A stretch of 58,229 nt of DNA, taken from assembly GCA_913043025.1 (NCBI GenBank), contig CAJWLM010000004.1:140443-198671 (forward strand), given 5' to 3'. The stretch comes from an uncultured Rhodospirillaceae bacterium. GTDB taxonomy: Bacteria > Pseudomonadota > Alphaproteobacteria > UBA8366. Under the pieces are notes generated by a model. It saw nothing but the letters and a program-made list of their open reading frames with translations. It was not told where the DNA came from and ran no database searches. Position numbers and translations under genes: made by a program. Below, one piece after another: positions 45,501-54,558 of the stretch (positions within the stretch are counted from its first letter, which is position 1; each line of letters starts with the position of its first letter).

Positions 45501-45719
45501 AAGGTTAGTGGAAAAATTCAAAGTGATGGTAATGTAACTCACATTATTGCTGATGAGATAGAGGACCTGTCAGTTATGTTGGATGAGCTCGGCATTGAAT
45601 GTCAGAAGAGTGTTGAGAGTAAACCTATATGTGGGATTAATAAGGGAACACCAAAATCAAATGGTTCGAGTAATATACTTGCATTACGTTCTGTTCCTTC
45701 TTTCCCTACTAGGGGATAA
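42513..45719 (+). CDS. dnaE2: DnaE2 (ImuC), error-prone DNA polymerase III alpha subunit
   Basis: This 1068-residue C-family polymerase has an N-terminal PHP domain ([32 protein letters not shown]), palm motifs with [22 protein letters not shown] (catalytic Asp residues), the [8 protein letters not shown]-containing finger region ([14 protein letters not shown]), helix-hairpin-helix and an OB-fold near the C-terminus ([25 protein letters not shown]). Known DnaE2 extends past lesions together with ImuA/ImuB and causes damage-induced mutation. The start is the ATG right after the imuB stop (TGAaATG). The C-terminal ~30 residues are Ser/Asn-rich and unlike the core. Confidence 0.95.
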   Translation: [1068 protein letters not shown]

Positions 45720-45782
45720 TGCTCTAACGATAAGGTAAAGGTGCTGTTCCTATCGCGTAATTTCCATTAGACCATTCCTACC

Positions 45783-46478
45783 ATGCCAACATTTTTTAAC
45801 AGATATTTTAATAGGCCAAAAAATTACGTGCTTTATCGGCGGATTCGATCATGTACGATGATTGGAACTTATGGACGTTTCGAGGATAATTTACTAATTG
45901 CGGAACGCCACATGCGGAAAACAAAAATCGAAGGCGATTATGTAGAATGTGGAGTATGGAAAGGAGGCATATCTTTCGCAATGATGCATAGTCTCAAACG
46001 CTACGGTGTAACCGGGTTTCATCTCTTCGATAGTTTTCAAGGACTACCAATGGCCACAGCTTTGGATGGAGCGGACGCTTTAGAGCAGCAAAAGAATGAC
46101 GAAATATGGTTTGATGGTAACACTGCCAGTTATGAGCAGTTCTTGAAAGACTTGAAGCAATTCAAACCCGAAGGCATTGATGTCACTGTCCATAAAGGTT
46201 GGTTCAATGACACTTTGGCTGATTACCCTTCGGATGGTTGTATCTCTGTTTTGCGGCTCGATGGTGATTGGTTCGAATCGACTATGATTTGTTTTGAAGT
46301 ACTTTGGGATAAAGTGGTGGCAGGCGGTCTTATATTGATAGATGATTATTATGATTGGTCCGGATGCACAAATGCGGTTCATAAATTTTTGGCTAAAAAG
46401 TTCGAGGAAGATTCAGACTTCTATTGTCCGCTTCGAAGTACTAAATATGGCCTTGCTTACCTCGTGAAGCCAAGTTAG
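45783..46478 (+). CDS. TylF-like macrocin O-methyltransferase family protein
   Basis: This 231-residue protein matches TylF/macrocin O-methyltransferase patterns: GDYVECGVWKGGISFAMM (SAM motif), FHLFDSFQGLP, ISVLRLDGDWFESTM (acidic metal site) and GGLILIDDYYDW. Such enzymes methylate sugar hydroxyls in antibiotics or surface glycans. It lies 63 bases after dnaE2 but has no functional link with it; the polysaccharide genes to its right on the other strand make a glycan substrate more likely. It is convergent with the symporter gene. Confidence 0.87.
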   Translation: MPTFFNRYFNRPKNYVLYRRIRSCTMIGTYGRFEDNLLIAERHMRKTKIEGDYVECGVWKGGISFAMMHSLKRYGVTGFHLFDSFQGLPMATALDGADALEQQKNDEIWFDGNTASYEQFLKDLKQFKPEGIDVTVHKGWFNDTLADYPSDGCISVLRLDGDWFESTMICFEVLWDKVVAGGLILIDDYYDWSGCTNAVHKFLAKKFEEDSDFYCPLRSTKYGLAYLVKPS

Positions 46479-46560
46479 CGAGGTGCTGTAAGGTGAAATC
46501 TTCTGAATATCGAAAGAACAATGAATTTATAATGCACCCGAAGTACTGGTATTTCTGTTA

Positions 46561-47946
46561 CTAGGAAAACATGTCCAAATGATGCCACCAGAAATAGTTA
46601 ATTGGCATTATCAAAAATATGTAAAGAATTGAAAAAATAATTCCAAGCTGTGCACAATATTTAATGGGTACTTTCGTGAGAATAACTCCAGCGAAGATAG
46701 GCGCGGCCTGATATGGTACTATTATTATGAAAAAACTACTTATTTGACTCATTAATACCGTTTCCAACGGCCAGCCAGTTGCTTGGGCAATACTATCAGC
46801 CATTGGTGCAAGCACAGCGGGGACCCCGGCTGGATTGAGTGCAAAAGAAAGTATACCGCCAATCAGGGTTAGTGCGCTGAACTTAAATAAATCAGTTTTG
46901 TTTTCAAAACCTACAATTTCAATTAAAGCTGCTGCTAATATTTCGGCGAGGCCAGTATGAGCTACGATAGCCCCAAGACCAATGATACCAGCGACAAAGA
47001 ACCAAGGAGAATAGTTTGCTCCTTGCACTAGTGAGCTGGCTTTAACTAATTTCAGAAATGGCATCAGACATAGTATTGAGGTGCCTAAGCCTATCCAAGC
47101 GGGCGCTATGCCATGAACTTTGTCGGTGAGCCAGAAACTCAGGGTTAGTAGAAGAATTATTAAAAGCCTTACTCCTCCAGGCGTTATCTTACTGGACGTT
47201 TGTGCCAGGTATGTTTTTTTAAGTTCTGGATGTTTGTTTCGAAACATAAGTAACGTGAGGATGAGTATAACAATAAAACTTCCGGATCCCGCGACCGTGA
47301 AGTGTAAGTTCATGAAATCCGTGTAGTGAAGGGTAATGCCATGGATGTTTTCTGAGGCACCTGCAAGCACTACATTAGGAACAGTTGCTGGCAGAATACT
47401 CATGGCAGGGAAGACTGTGCAGAAGCAAAAAGTTAATATGAGACCTGACCTTGCGCGGCTGTTGGTTTCATAACCAAGCCGCTCTGCGATTTTAGCCACA
47501 ACGGGTGCTAATATCACTACGCGGCCCATAGCGGAGGGCATTAGGAATGCACTGCCAAAACCGGCAACACCCATGCCGAAAACAAGTCCAGTGTAAGAAT
47601 GGCCAAACCATTTAACCACCCATTCCGCGATATTCGCTCCGATTCCAGTTTTTTCAACCGCAATGCCAATAACAATTCCGGCAAAAACTAACCAAACGGC
47701 GCCCGAATGAAACCCGGAAAATATTATGGACGGCGGTGCTATCGAAAATATGAGTGCAAGAAAAAATATAATAAAACTTGTAAGGTGAAGTGGAAGGATT
47801 TCGGTGGACCAAAGGCCTACTGCTAAGAAGACAAGACCTAGTGCATTCAGCGCTTGCGGCGGCCAGCCCTCTGGCGTCGGTGAAGACAGCATGAATATGC
47901 ATGTTGTCAGGCCAATGCTAGCAATTATGAATTGCCAAGTTCTCAT
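46561..47946 (-). CDS. DASS (SLC13) family anion:sodium symporter
   Basis: This integral membrane protein is about 461 residues with roughly a dozen hydrophobic segments, and the ATG at 47946 is preferred to 48009. Family blocks are LGLVFLAVGLWSTEILPLHLTSFIIFFLAL, VWLVFAGIVIGIAVEKTGIG and GFGSAFLMPSAMGRVVIL (the SNT-like ion site is MPS here), plus ALNPAGVPAVLAPM as the second ion-site repeat. Members carry dicarboxylates, sulfate or citrate with Na+. The substrate is unknown. It is the last gene after asnB and the GT4 gene; its role in a polysaccharide operon is not obvious. Confidence 0.87.
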   Translation of the reverse strand: MRTWQFIIASIGLTTCIFMLSSPTPEGWPPQALNALGLVFLAVGLWSTEILPLHLTSFIIFFLALIFSIAPPSIIFSGFHSGAVWLVFAGIVIGIAVEKTGIGANIAEWVVKWFGHSYTGLVFGMGVAGFGSAFLMPSAMGRVVILAPVVAKIAERLGYETNSRARSGLILTFCFCTVFPAMSILPATVPNVVLAGASENIHGITLHYTDFMNLHFTVAGSGSFIVILILTLLMFRNKHPELKKTYLAQTSSKITPGGVRLLIILLLTLSFWLTDKVHGIAPAWIGLGTSILCLMPFLKLVKASSLVQGANYSPWFFVAGIIGLGAIVAHTGLAEILAAALIEIVGFENKTDLFKFSALTLIGGILSFALNPAGVPAVLAPMADSIAQATGWPLETVLMSQISSFFIIIVPYQAAPIFAGVILTKVPIKYCAQLGIIFSILYIFLIMPINYFWWHHLDMFS

Positions 47947-47983
47947 GGTGCTTTTGTCTTTCTGCAATTGCGATACTTTCCAA

Positions 47984-49108
47984 TCACCGCAAAAGCTGAT
48001 GATAAACATTCATTGTATCTGTGATTACAGAACCAACCCCGAATTCACTCTCTGCTAACTGTCGGCCTTGACGCCCCAATTTTTGACGTAATAATTTGTT
48101 GACTGCAAGTTGCGTCAATGCATTGGCTAACGCCTCAACATTTTTTGGGGGGCAGAGTAGTCCCGTAACTTCATGGCGACAAATTTCTCTGCAACCGGGC
48201 ACATCGCTTGCGACAATGGCACGACCACAGGCTGCTGCTTCCAGGAGCGATTTTGGCAGACCTTCACGGTAAGAAGGTAGCACACCGATATGAGCTGCCT
48301 GATACTCAGAAGCTATATCTGCTTGCGGACCTGCAATGTCGACGATCCCCTCAGCTTTCCACGAGTCAAGCACGTGTTGGGATATTGCAGAGGGGTTTAC
48401 GTCGGTTGGACCGACCAATCGAACTTTGATCGGAATTTTCCGCCTTCTCATAATGCGCGCCGCCTCTACTAATTCCCCTATACCTTTATCCCAAAGCATT
48501 CGCGAGACGCAGACTGCGACTGGTATGCCACTAGATTCGGGTTTTACATTGAAATTTTTGAGGTCTACGCCAGATCCTTTAATAAGGACAAGATTTGTCT
48601 CCTGGACGCCAATCTCATTTTTGTAAAGGGATACGTCATCGCGGTTTTGTAAAATCGTGAGGGTATTCTTGCGGTTCATAAGAAAACGAAATAGTCGCCC
48701 CGTTGCTTTGCGCACTAACCGTGCAAAAAAACTCTCTGATATGAAAATAAAGCCCATGCCGCCTAATGCATTGACTACGGCTGGCATGTGAGTAATCCAG
48801 GCCGCAATGGCTCCGTATAACGATGGTTTGAGGGCAACGTGATGAATTATATCTGGTTTTTCACGTCGATATATTAGGATTAATCGACAAACAGTTATGA
48901 AGTCCCGAAACGGATTATGCCCGCTACGCGAGAAATTTAGTGGGATAACTCGTATCCCGGCACGTTGGATGACTTCCTGGAATCTATCAACCTTAGTTAC
49001 AACGGCCACTTCAGCACCAGCTTTGACAAGGCTCGCACCCAAGTCAAGGCGATGTGAACAAAAATACCAGTCCTCGCTTACAACAAGCAGGACCTTTTTG
49101 TTGCGCAT
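47984..49108 (-). CDS. Glycosyltransferase family 4
   Basis: This GT-B fold glycosyltransferase is about 374 residues. N-terminal KKVLLVVSEDWYFCSHRLDLG and HVALKPSLYGAIAAW mark the acceptor domain; the C-terminal donor site shows VCVSRMLWDKGIGELVEAARIM, ADIASEYQAAHIGVLPSYREGLPKSLLEAAACGRAIVASDVPG (the E-x7-E motif) and EVTGLLCPPKNVEALANAL. It adds a sugar, probably HexNAc or hexose, to a lipid-linked or surface glycan. It can start at the ATG at 49108 or a GTG at 49126 that overlaps the asnB stop. Operon order is asnB, this gene, then the symporter. Confidence 0.92.
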   Translation of the reverse strand: MRNKKVLLVVSEDWYFCSHRLDLGASLVKAGAEVAVVTKVDRFQEVIQRAGIRVIPLNFSRSGHNPFRDFITVCRLILIYRREKPDIIHHVALKPSLYGAIAAWITHMPAVVNALGGMGFIFISESFFARLVRKATGRLFRFLMNRKNTLTILQNRDDVSLYKNEIGVQETNLVLIKGSGVDLKNFNVKPESSGIPVAVCVSRMLWDKGIGELVEAARIMRRRKIPIKVRLVGPTDVNPSAISQHVLDSWKAEGIVDIAGPQADIASEYQAAHIGVLPSYREGLPKSLLEAAACGRAIVASDVPGCREICRHEVTGLLCPPKNVEALANALTQLAVNKLLRQKLGRQGRQLAESEFGVGSVITDTMNVYHQLLR

Positions 49109-49116
49109 GGTCACTG

Positions 49117-51030
49117 TTATGTCCACCTATCAAGCCAAGCTTGCGCCATTAATACACCCCACAAAGCCTCTTGGTAATTCCCAAAACCATCTAAGTGCTG
49201 ACGCCAAGCAGATCGAATAACCCTCGCATCAAACAAACCACTGTTCTTAAGACGGCGTTCATCCAGTAGGTCCTCTGCCCAATCGCGCAACGGACCCCTT
49301 AGCCAAAGATCGAGCGGGACCGCAAACCCCATCTTAGGGCGTTCTATTAATTCATTTGGTAAATATTGTCTCAGCACCTGTCGGAGGATGTATTTTGGCT
49401 CGCCATTTTTTAGTTTCAAGTTACTTGGTACTTGTGCCATCAGTTCAACTAAATGATGGTCCAGCATTGGTACTCTAACCTCAAGGCTTACCGCCATGCT
49501 AACTCGGTCAATCTTCGTCAGTATATCGTCTGGTAAGTAGGTTAGACTGTCTTGCTGAGCCATCTCTGCGGCAAAATCCAGCTTGTCTGTGCTATGCCAA
49601 TCAGCAATATTGGATAGGGGACCATCCTTTACTGGTTGTAACCCTTGCCAATGAGTCACCAAAGCCTGGTAAACCCCCTTTTCATCAGCTTGTTGCAAAA
49701 TTGCGCCCAATTTATTGGCTTTAACGCCAAATGTCTTGGGCCGTTCCGATTCTGGTAATAATCTCGCTAGCCGGTCCCACCAACGTGCATTGGGGATTTG
49801 CATGGTTTTGCCAATAAGGTGACGTAGTGAATAGGGTATCCATTTTGTCTTTTGCCAAAAATTTGGTGCTGTTTTGTAGCGGTTGTAGCCAAAAAAAACC
49901 TCATCGCCACCATCGCCAGATAGTGCGACAGATACGTCGCGCCGAGCTAATGCAGAAACAAGGTAGGAGGGAAGAGCAGATGAATCACCAAAGGGTTCGT
50001 CAAAAATATTCGGGATATCAGAAATTAGATCTAATGCTTTACTTGGATGCATGACAACTTCGGTGTGATCTGTGTCAAGATATTGTGCGATTCTTTTTGC
50101 ATGATCAGATTCATTATATGCATCGTCTTCGAACCCTATTGTAAATGTGCGTATACGCTTATCTTGTATTTGGCTCATCATTGTCACTACTGCTGCGGAG
50201 TCGAGCCCGCCAGATAATAGCGCCCCTACGGGAACATCAGATACCAGACGTCGACCAACTGCTTCTCTTAATGTGTTGTCTACCGCTGAAATTAAATCTT
50301 GCTCCGTCATATGAAACGATTTTTTTTCATAATACGACCGAAGGTCCCAATATTGGGTTATTTTTGGCGGGCTGCCTGCTGTAATCTCCAGAAAACACCC
50401 AGCCTCAAGCTTATTAATATTCTGGTAAATCGTTTTTGGTGCGGGCACGTAATTAAATTGACAAAAGAGATTAAGTGCTTCCCTATCGATTTTGCGATTC
50501 CAATCTGATAATTCACAAAAAGGTTTAAGCTCCGAAGCGAAAACAAATCGTTTTCCTGTGTGGCCGTAATAAAGCGGTTTTATTCCAAGACGATCTCGTG
50601 CCAACCAAAGTCTACGCTCTACCGTATCCCAGAGGGCGAATGCAAACATACCAATACATTTTTTTAAGGTGCGTTCGATCCCCCATTTCATGCAGGCTTT
50701 AAGCAATACTTCGGTGTCTGATTGGCTACGGAAAGCAATCCCTTCGTTTTCTAAATTAAGCCTTATGTCTCTGAAATTGTAAATTTCTCCGTTGTAAATG
50801 ATCACATATCTTCCATCATCAAGCGTCATTGGCTGATCTGCGGCTTCGCTGAGATCAATGATTGAAAGGCGGCGAAAACCAAAACTTATACCGGTATTGC
50901 CGTCAGCCCACACGCCGCCCCTATCAGGGCCACGATGTCGCAAAGTGGTTGCCATTCGATAAGCTTGTTGCTCTAGTATTTGTTTTTTGCCTTTGCCGGC
51001 GTCCTCGAGTAATCCTACTATTCCGCACAT
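49117..51030 (-). CDS. asnB: Glutamine-dependent asparagine synthetase family protein (AsnB-like)
   Basis: This 637-residue protein has an N-terminal class II glutaminase domain (nucleophile Cys2 in MCGIVGLLE) with TLRHRGPDRGG and a C-terminal ATP-pyrophosphatase domain (GALLSGGLDSAAVV, the SGGLDS motif). It makes asparagine, or in polysaccharide clusters can amidate a sugar-acid. Its length fits the exopolysaccharide-associated AsnB group rather than plain AsnB. The upstream tract is extremely AT-rich. The GT4 gene overlaps or follows its 3' end directly. Confidence 0.92.
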   Translation of the reverse strand: MCGIVGLLEDAGKGKKQILEQQAYRMATTLRHRGPDRGGVWADGNTGISFGFRRLSIIDLSEAADQPMTLDDGRYVIIYNGEIYNFRDIRLNLENEGIAFRSQSDTEVLLKACMKWGIERTLKKCIGMFAFALWDTVERRLWLARDRLGIKPLYYGHTGKRFVFASELKPFCELSDWNRKIDREALNLFCQFNYVPAPKTIYQNINKLEAGCFLEITAGSPPKITQYWDLRSYYEKKSFHMTEQDLISAVDNTLREAVGRRLVSDVPVGALLSGGLDSAAVVTMMSQIQDKRIRTFTIGFEDDAYNESDHAKRIAQYLDTDHTEVVMHPSKALDLISDIPNIFDEPFGDSSALPSYLVSALARRDVSVALSGDGGDEVFFGYNRYKTAPNFWQKTKWIPYSLRHLIGKTMQIPNARWWDRLARLLPESERPKTFGVKANKLGAILQQADEKGVYQALVTHWQGLQPVKDGPLSNIADWHSTDKLDFAAEMAQQDSLTYLPDDILTKIDRVSMAVSLEVRVPMLDHHLVELMAQVPSNLKLKNGEPKYILRQVLRQYLPNELIERPKMGFAVPLDLWLRGPLRDWAEDLLDERRLKNSGLFDARVIRSAWRQHLDGFGNYQEALWGVLMAQAWLDRWT

Positions 51031-51292
51031 AGCGCGCCTTCAGTGAGTTCTGGGCTGGCGATTGAAACACCGTTGCCAGTGTGTGACTATAAACACATTT
51101 GTTTTGCCGAAAAAGAAAAAGGAATATATGAGCAAAAAAACATAACAAAGTAATAAAAATAAATTATTAAAAAAATTTGCAAAATTTTTATAAATATAAA
51201 AATAATATTATTTAATTTTTACAAATAAAAATACGAAAAATTGTTTTAAAAAATTGATTAGTATATTATTTACTTTATCTGTACTGTCTATT
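51031..51292. other. Extremely AT-rich tract upstream of asnB
   Basis: By hand count, 51121-51300 has 24 G or C in 180 bases (about 13%), and 51181-51240 has 3 in 60. The tract has A and T runs spaced about one helical turn apart, as in bent DNA, and lies upstream of the asnB operon. I see no ORF. Confidence 0.6.
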
Positions 51293-52066
51293 TTAGACTA
51301 CAGTCACTCCCCCGTCGATAACAATTGTCTCACCAGTAACAAATGCTCCTGCGTCTGACGCCAAAAATACCACCGCGCCAGCAACCTCATCAGGCTCTCC
51401 TATCCGTCTGAGTGGCGTAGAGGCTGTGCGTTCTGAGAGAATTTCCTCATCTTCCAAGAGAGCGCTCGCAAAATCGGTACGTATAAGTCCTGGTGCGATA
51501 CAGTTGGCGCGGATGTTATTGGGTCCATACTCTGTTGCCAGATTGCGAGCAATTTGCATGTCAGCAGCTTTTGAAATTCCGTAGGCGCCGATCAACGGAC
51601 GGCCTCGTAAACCAGCTATAGAGGATATAATAGTTATAGAGCCTCCTTGGATATTATCCATCTCTGATATTACCATGTTACAAAGCCAGAAGTTACTTCG
51701 AACGTTAGATTCCATCGTTCTGTTGAAGGCTTCATCGGAAATATCAGCAGAGGGTCCAAAATATGGATTGACCGCAGCATTACATACCAAAATATCAATT
51801 CTGCCAAATGTATCCAGGGTTCCGTCCACCAAGGCACGCAATTGTTCTTTGTGATTAATGTTGCACGGGATTGGAATAGCTTTAGCACTACCTTTAACCC
51901 AGTTCTGGTTGATGTCTTCCGCTACTTGATTGCATGCACTGGATTTTCGCGAGGAGATCACAACGTTCGCCCCATGTTCCGCCAATCGATTGGCAGTGGC
52001 GCGGCCGATACCTCTGGTCGATCCTGTTACAATTGCGGTTTTATTGGTTAGGTCGAAAAGTGTCAT
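51293..52066 (-). CDS. Short-chain dehydrogenase/reductase (FabG-like)
   Basis: This 257-residue SDR has GSTRGIGRATANRLAEHG (NAD(P) site), VCNAAVNP (usual NNAG is CNAA here), IISSIAGLRG with the catalytic Ser, YGISKAAD (Tyr-x3-Lys) and a C-terminal SDAGAFVTGETIVIDGG. The pattern is the classical SDR of the 3-oxoacyl-ACP reductase/glucose dehydrogenase group. The substrate is unknown. It lies 35 bases after the putative lipoprotein gene on the same strand. Confidence 0.88.
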   Translation of the reverse strand: MTLFDLTNKTAIVTGSTRGIGRATANRLAEHGANVVISSRKSSACNQVAEDINQNWVKGSAKAIPIPCNINHKEQLRALVDGTLDTFGRIDILVCNAAVNPYFGPSADISDEAFNRTMESNVRSNFWLCNMVISEMDNIQGGSITIISSIAGLRGRPLIGAYGISKAADMQIARNLATEYGPNNIRANCIAPGLIRTDFASALLEDEEILSERTASTPLRRIGEPDEVAGAVVFLASDAGAFVTGETIVIDGGVTVV

Positions 52067-52101
52067 TAATTTGGTGTCCTTCGGCAGTAATTTTTCTAAT
52101 T

Positions 52102-52725
52102 CTAGGGCAATATGGACTGAATCTTTTTATCGAGGCCAATTGATTTTACAGCTTTCTCTGCTAAGGATGGGGGAAACACCTCCCCTGGTGTGTTGCAATA
52201 GTAACCGGATAAGCTTGTTATTGGCGTGGTCCTGTTTGGACCTTTTTCTAAAAAAGACCAACGCTGCAGAAAAACTACACAGGTGCGTGTGCCAATTCCA
52301 GTGCGACGCCAAAGTATTGGTCCTAGAACGTTATTTGATTTTTTTAAAACACCAAAACTTGGTTTTTGATTGCGAAAGACTGCCCATCGACCAGCTATGT
52401 CCATGGGATCCTGAGGGTCATTCAAGGGAGGACCTTCGGCTGACTGGCTTAATAGGAGACCTGCCACGCTACCTTGATCAAGACGGTACCACTCACCAAA
52501 TTCTTCAACATGAGTCCCGGTATCTGAGCTGTAGCGCCGAACACGAATTTGTGATTGTTTAAGTTCGGGCATAGAGAAAATTAGCCCTGTTTTATTGGGT
52601 TCTATCCGAACGGTTCTGCCAGAAGGCAAATTGTTGTAACCACCCTGACATCCTATTGTGGAGAGCATATGGACGCCGCAGAGCAATGAGCTGAGCACAA
52701 ATTTGTATTTAATAAATTTTGGCAC
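52102..52725 (-). CDS. Putative lipoprotein of unknown function
   Basis: I do not recognise this 207-residue protein. A basic start (MPKFIKYK) is followed by a hydrophobic stretch and a lipobox-like LSTIGC (Cys26), so it is probably a lipoprotein. The mature part has several Cys and Trp and short segments such as EFGEWYRLDQGSVAGLLLS and RWAVFRNQKPSFGVLKKSNN. The opposite strand has a 210-codon frame over the same bases that lacks any recognisable start or motif, so I take the minus strand. It may form an operon with the SDR. Confidence 0.62.
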   Translation of the reverse strand: MPKFIKYKFVLSSLLCGVHMLSTIGCQGGYNNLPSGRTVRIEPNKTGLIFSMPELKQSQIRVRRYSSDTGTHVEEFGEWYRLDQGSVAGLLLSQSAEGPPLNDPQDPMDIAGRWAVFRNQKPSFGVLKKSNNVLGPILWRRTGIGTRTCVVFLQRWSFLEKGPNRTTPITSLSGYYCNTPGEVFPPSLAEKAVKSIGLDKKIQSILP

Positions 52726-52887
52726 TAAATATCGTCTTTATATCAGTGAAGTATATATCATACCGTATAGTATTCTATTTTGTAGGAGCCTTATGACTTT
52801 CCTACGTTCTGACAGAAATTAAAGTAGCAATGAGGGTAAAAATCTGGCGACTAACGGCCTTTTATTTAATTATTTGGTAAATCAAAA

Positions 52888-53751
52888 ATGACAGAAAACC
52901 AATCACCTGTCCAAATCATTGTAGTTGGCAATGTCAAAGGAGGTACAGGCAAATCTACAACCAGTATGCATTTGATTGCCGGGCTGCTGCACGCGGGCTA
53001 TCTCGTCGGCTCGCTGGATTTAGATTCCCCGCAATCAACATTAACCCATTACATAACTAATCGTCGCGATCATGCTGAAACAAAGGGTATAGGTTTGCCC
53101 CTCCCCGAACATAAAATTTTACAAGCAAGCACTGTTTCAAATCGTAATATTGCGTATGCCGAGGATGAAGCTGCTGTTGACGAATGTCTGAGAGGACTCA
53201 GTGAAAAAAATGATTTTATCGTCGTAGATACTCCAGGGGGGGATGACACGTTGTCCCGGCGCGCGCATAGCTATGCAGATACTCTGATTACTCCGATGAA
53301 TGATAGTTTCATTGATCTGGATGTCCTAGCGAAGGTTGAGCCAGATACCATGAAAATCGTCAGGCCGAGTGCTTATGCTGAGTTTGTCTGGGAAAATCGT
53401 AAAAAGCGCATTCAACGTGATGGCGGGAGCATTGACTGGATTATTGCGCGCAATAGGCTGAGTAGTTTGGATTCCCGAAACAGGCGGGCTGTTGCGGATG
53501 CGTTGACCACATTGTCCAATAGAATTGGATTTCGTGTAGCGCCTGGATTCAGCGAACGCATGATTTTCCGAGAATTATTTCTGAAAGGGCTCACGCTTCT
53601 TGATCTTCGTGATCCAGACGCGGGCATCCGGTTGAATATGTCTCACCTTGCAGCGCGCCAGGAGGTTAGAATGATGTTAGAGGCGATTGGTTTGCCGGAA
53701 AGCGTTGAGCAAGATGAGGGGCCACGAGTGCTAGGGAGTGCGGATACATGA
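52888..53751 (+). CDS. mipZ: MipZ, division-plane positioning ATPase
   Basis: This 287-residue ParA/MinD-superfamily ATPase has the deviant Walker A KGGTGKST (residues 17-24), the LDLDSPQSTLTHYI segment after it (in MipZ, LDLDSRQ-type), FIVVDTPGGDDTLS (Walker B/switch) and PMNDSFIDLD. In alphaproteobacteria, MipZ gradients from ParB at the pole inhibit FtsZ and place the division site at mid-cell. The ATG is preceded by a weak site. The following J-domain gene overlaps its stop by 4 bases, a linkage common in relatives. Confidence 0.93.
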   Translation: MTENQSPVQIIVVGNVKGGTGKSTTSMHLIAGLLHAGYLVGSLDLDSPQSTLTHYITNRRDHAETKGIGLPLPEHKILQASTVSNRNIAYAEDEAAVDECLRGLSEKNDFIVVDTPGGDDTLSRRAHSYADTLITPMNDSFIDLDVLAKVEPDTMKIVRPSAYAEFVWENRKKRIQRDGGSIDWIIARNRLSSLDSRNRRAVADALTTLSNRIGFRVAPGFSERMIFRELFLKGLTLLDLRDPDAGIRLNMSHLAARQEVRMMLEAIGLPESVEQDEGPRVLGSADT

Positions 53752-54467
53752 TTTGGATACTTGTAGGTGCCGCTTTATTATCAGTTTTACTGCTTTTTGC
53801 GCGTTGGTATGTCACTGCCGAGCCGCGTGATGTGGTTTCGGCGTTACGCTACATCGGCTTATTTTTTGCTATTTTAGTGATTGGTGTCGCTATCATGTCG
53901 GGTCGGTTTGGCATCCTTTGGCTCATACTGCTGAGTGTTCTGCCTTGGTTGGGGCGGCTGAAAGCCTTTAATCGCCAAGTCAGTAATTTAAGAGGACCTG
54001 CGAGTGGTCAACATATTGATAAACGGACAAAATTTGTGGTGCTGTATGTCAACCAGGAAACGGGTGATATGGATGGCCGGGTCTTGACAGGGCCAAAAGC
54101 GGGTATGTTACTTTCTGAATTGGGCATTGATGCCCTCGTTACTCTGTATGAAGCTGCTGTCATAGAAGATGACGAAAGTGCGAAAATTATAGAAACCTAC
54201 CTTGATAGAATGCACAGTCAGACGTGGAGGTCAAAATCAAAAATCGTTAAAGGTCGGTCGGACAGTGGCGAAGAGAATATAGGAGAGGACGATGGAATGA
54301 CGCGGTCTGATGCCTATGAGATTTTGGGCCTACAGCCAGGGGCTTCAAAAACTGAAATCGAATGCACTTCACAGGCATTAATCGAACTGGGGCATCCTGA
54401 TGCATCAAAGGCTGAGGATATCCGTCGTAAAGTCATGCGAGCCAAAGGAATTTTACTCGGAGAGTGA
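53748..54467 (+). CDS. Membrane-anchored J-domain protein next to mipZ
   Basis: This 239-residue protein has two N-terminal membrane helices (about 1-17 and 33-64), a middle region with TGDMDGRVLTGPKAGMLLSELG typical of this family, and a C-terminal J domain (about 182-239). The J domain is short but keeps HPD in ELGHPDAS; the usual GG-x-Y loop that follows is changed. It may recruit DnaK to the membrane. The ATG overlaps the mipZ stop (ATGA). galU follows. Confidence 0.82.
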   Translation: MIWILVGAALLSVLLLFARWYVTAEPRDVVSALRYIGLFFAILVIGVAIMSGRFGILWLILLSVLPWLGRLKAFNRQVSNLRGPASGQHIDKRTKFVVLYVNQETGDMDGRVLTGPKAGMLLSELGIDALVTLYEAAVIEDDESAKIIETYLDRMHSQTWRSKSKIVKGRSDSGEENIGEDDGMTRSDAYEILGLQPGASKTEIECTSQALIELGHPDASKAEDIRRKVMRAKGILLGE

Positions 54468-54558
54468 TGGTTTTGTGTTAAAGCGGTTGCCGTTGGCACG
54501 TTCGAGGTCTAAGAATGAAGGTTCACTTAAAAAACTAAAAAGATTTTTGTCGAAATCG

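Noticed and set aside
51930-52562. 210-codon plus-strand frame opposite the putative lipoprotein and the SDR
   Set aside because: It overlaps a clear SDR start and a lipobox protein on the other strand and has no recognisable motif.
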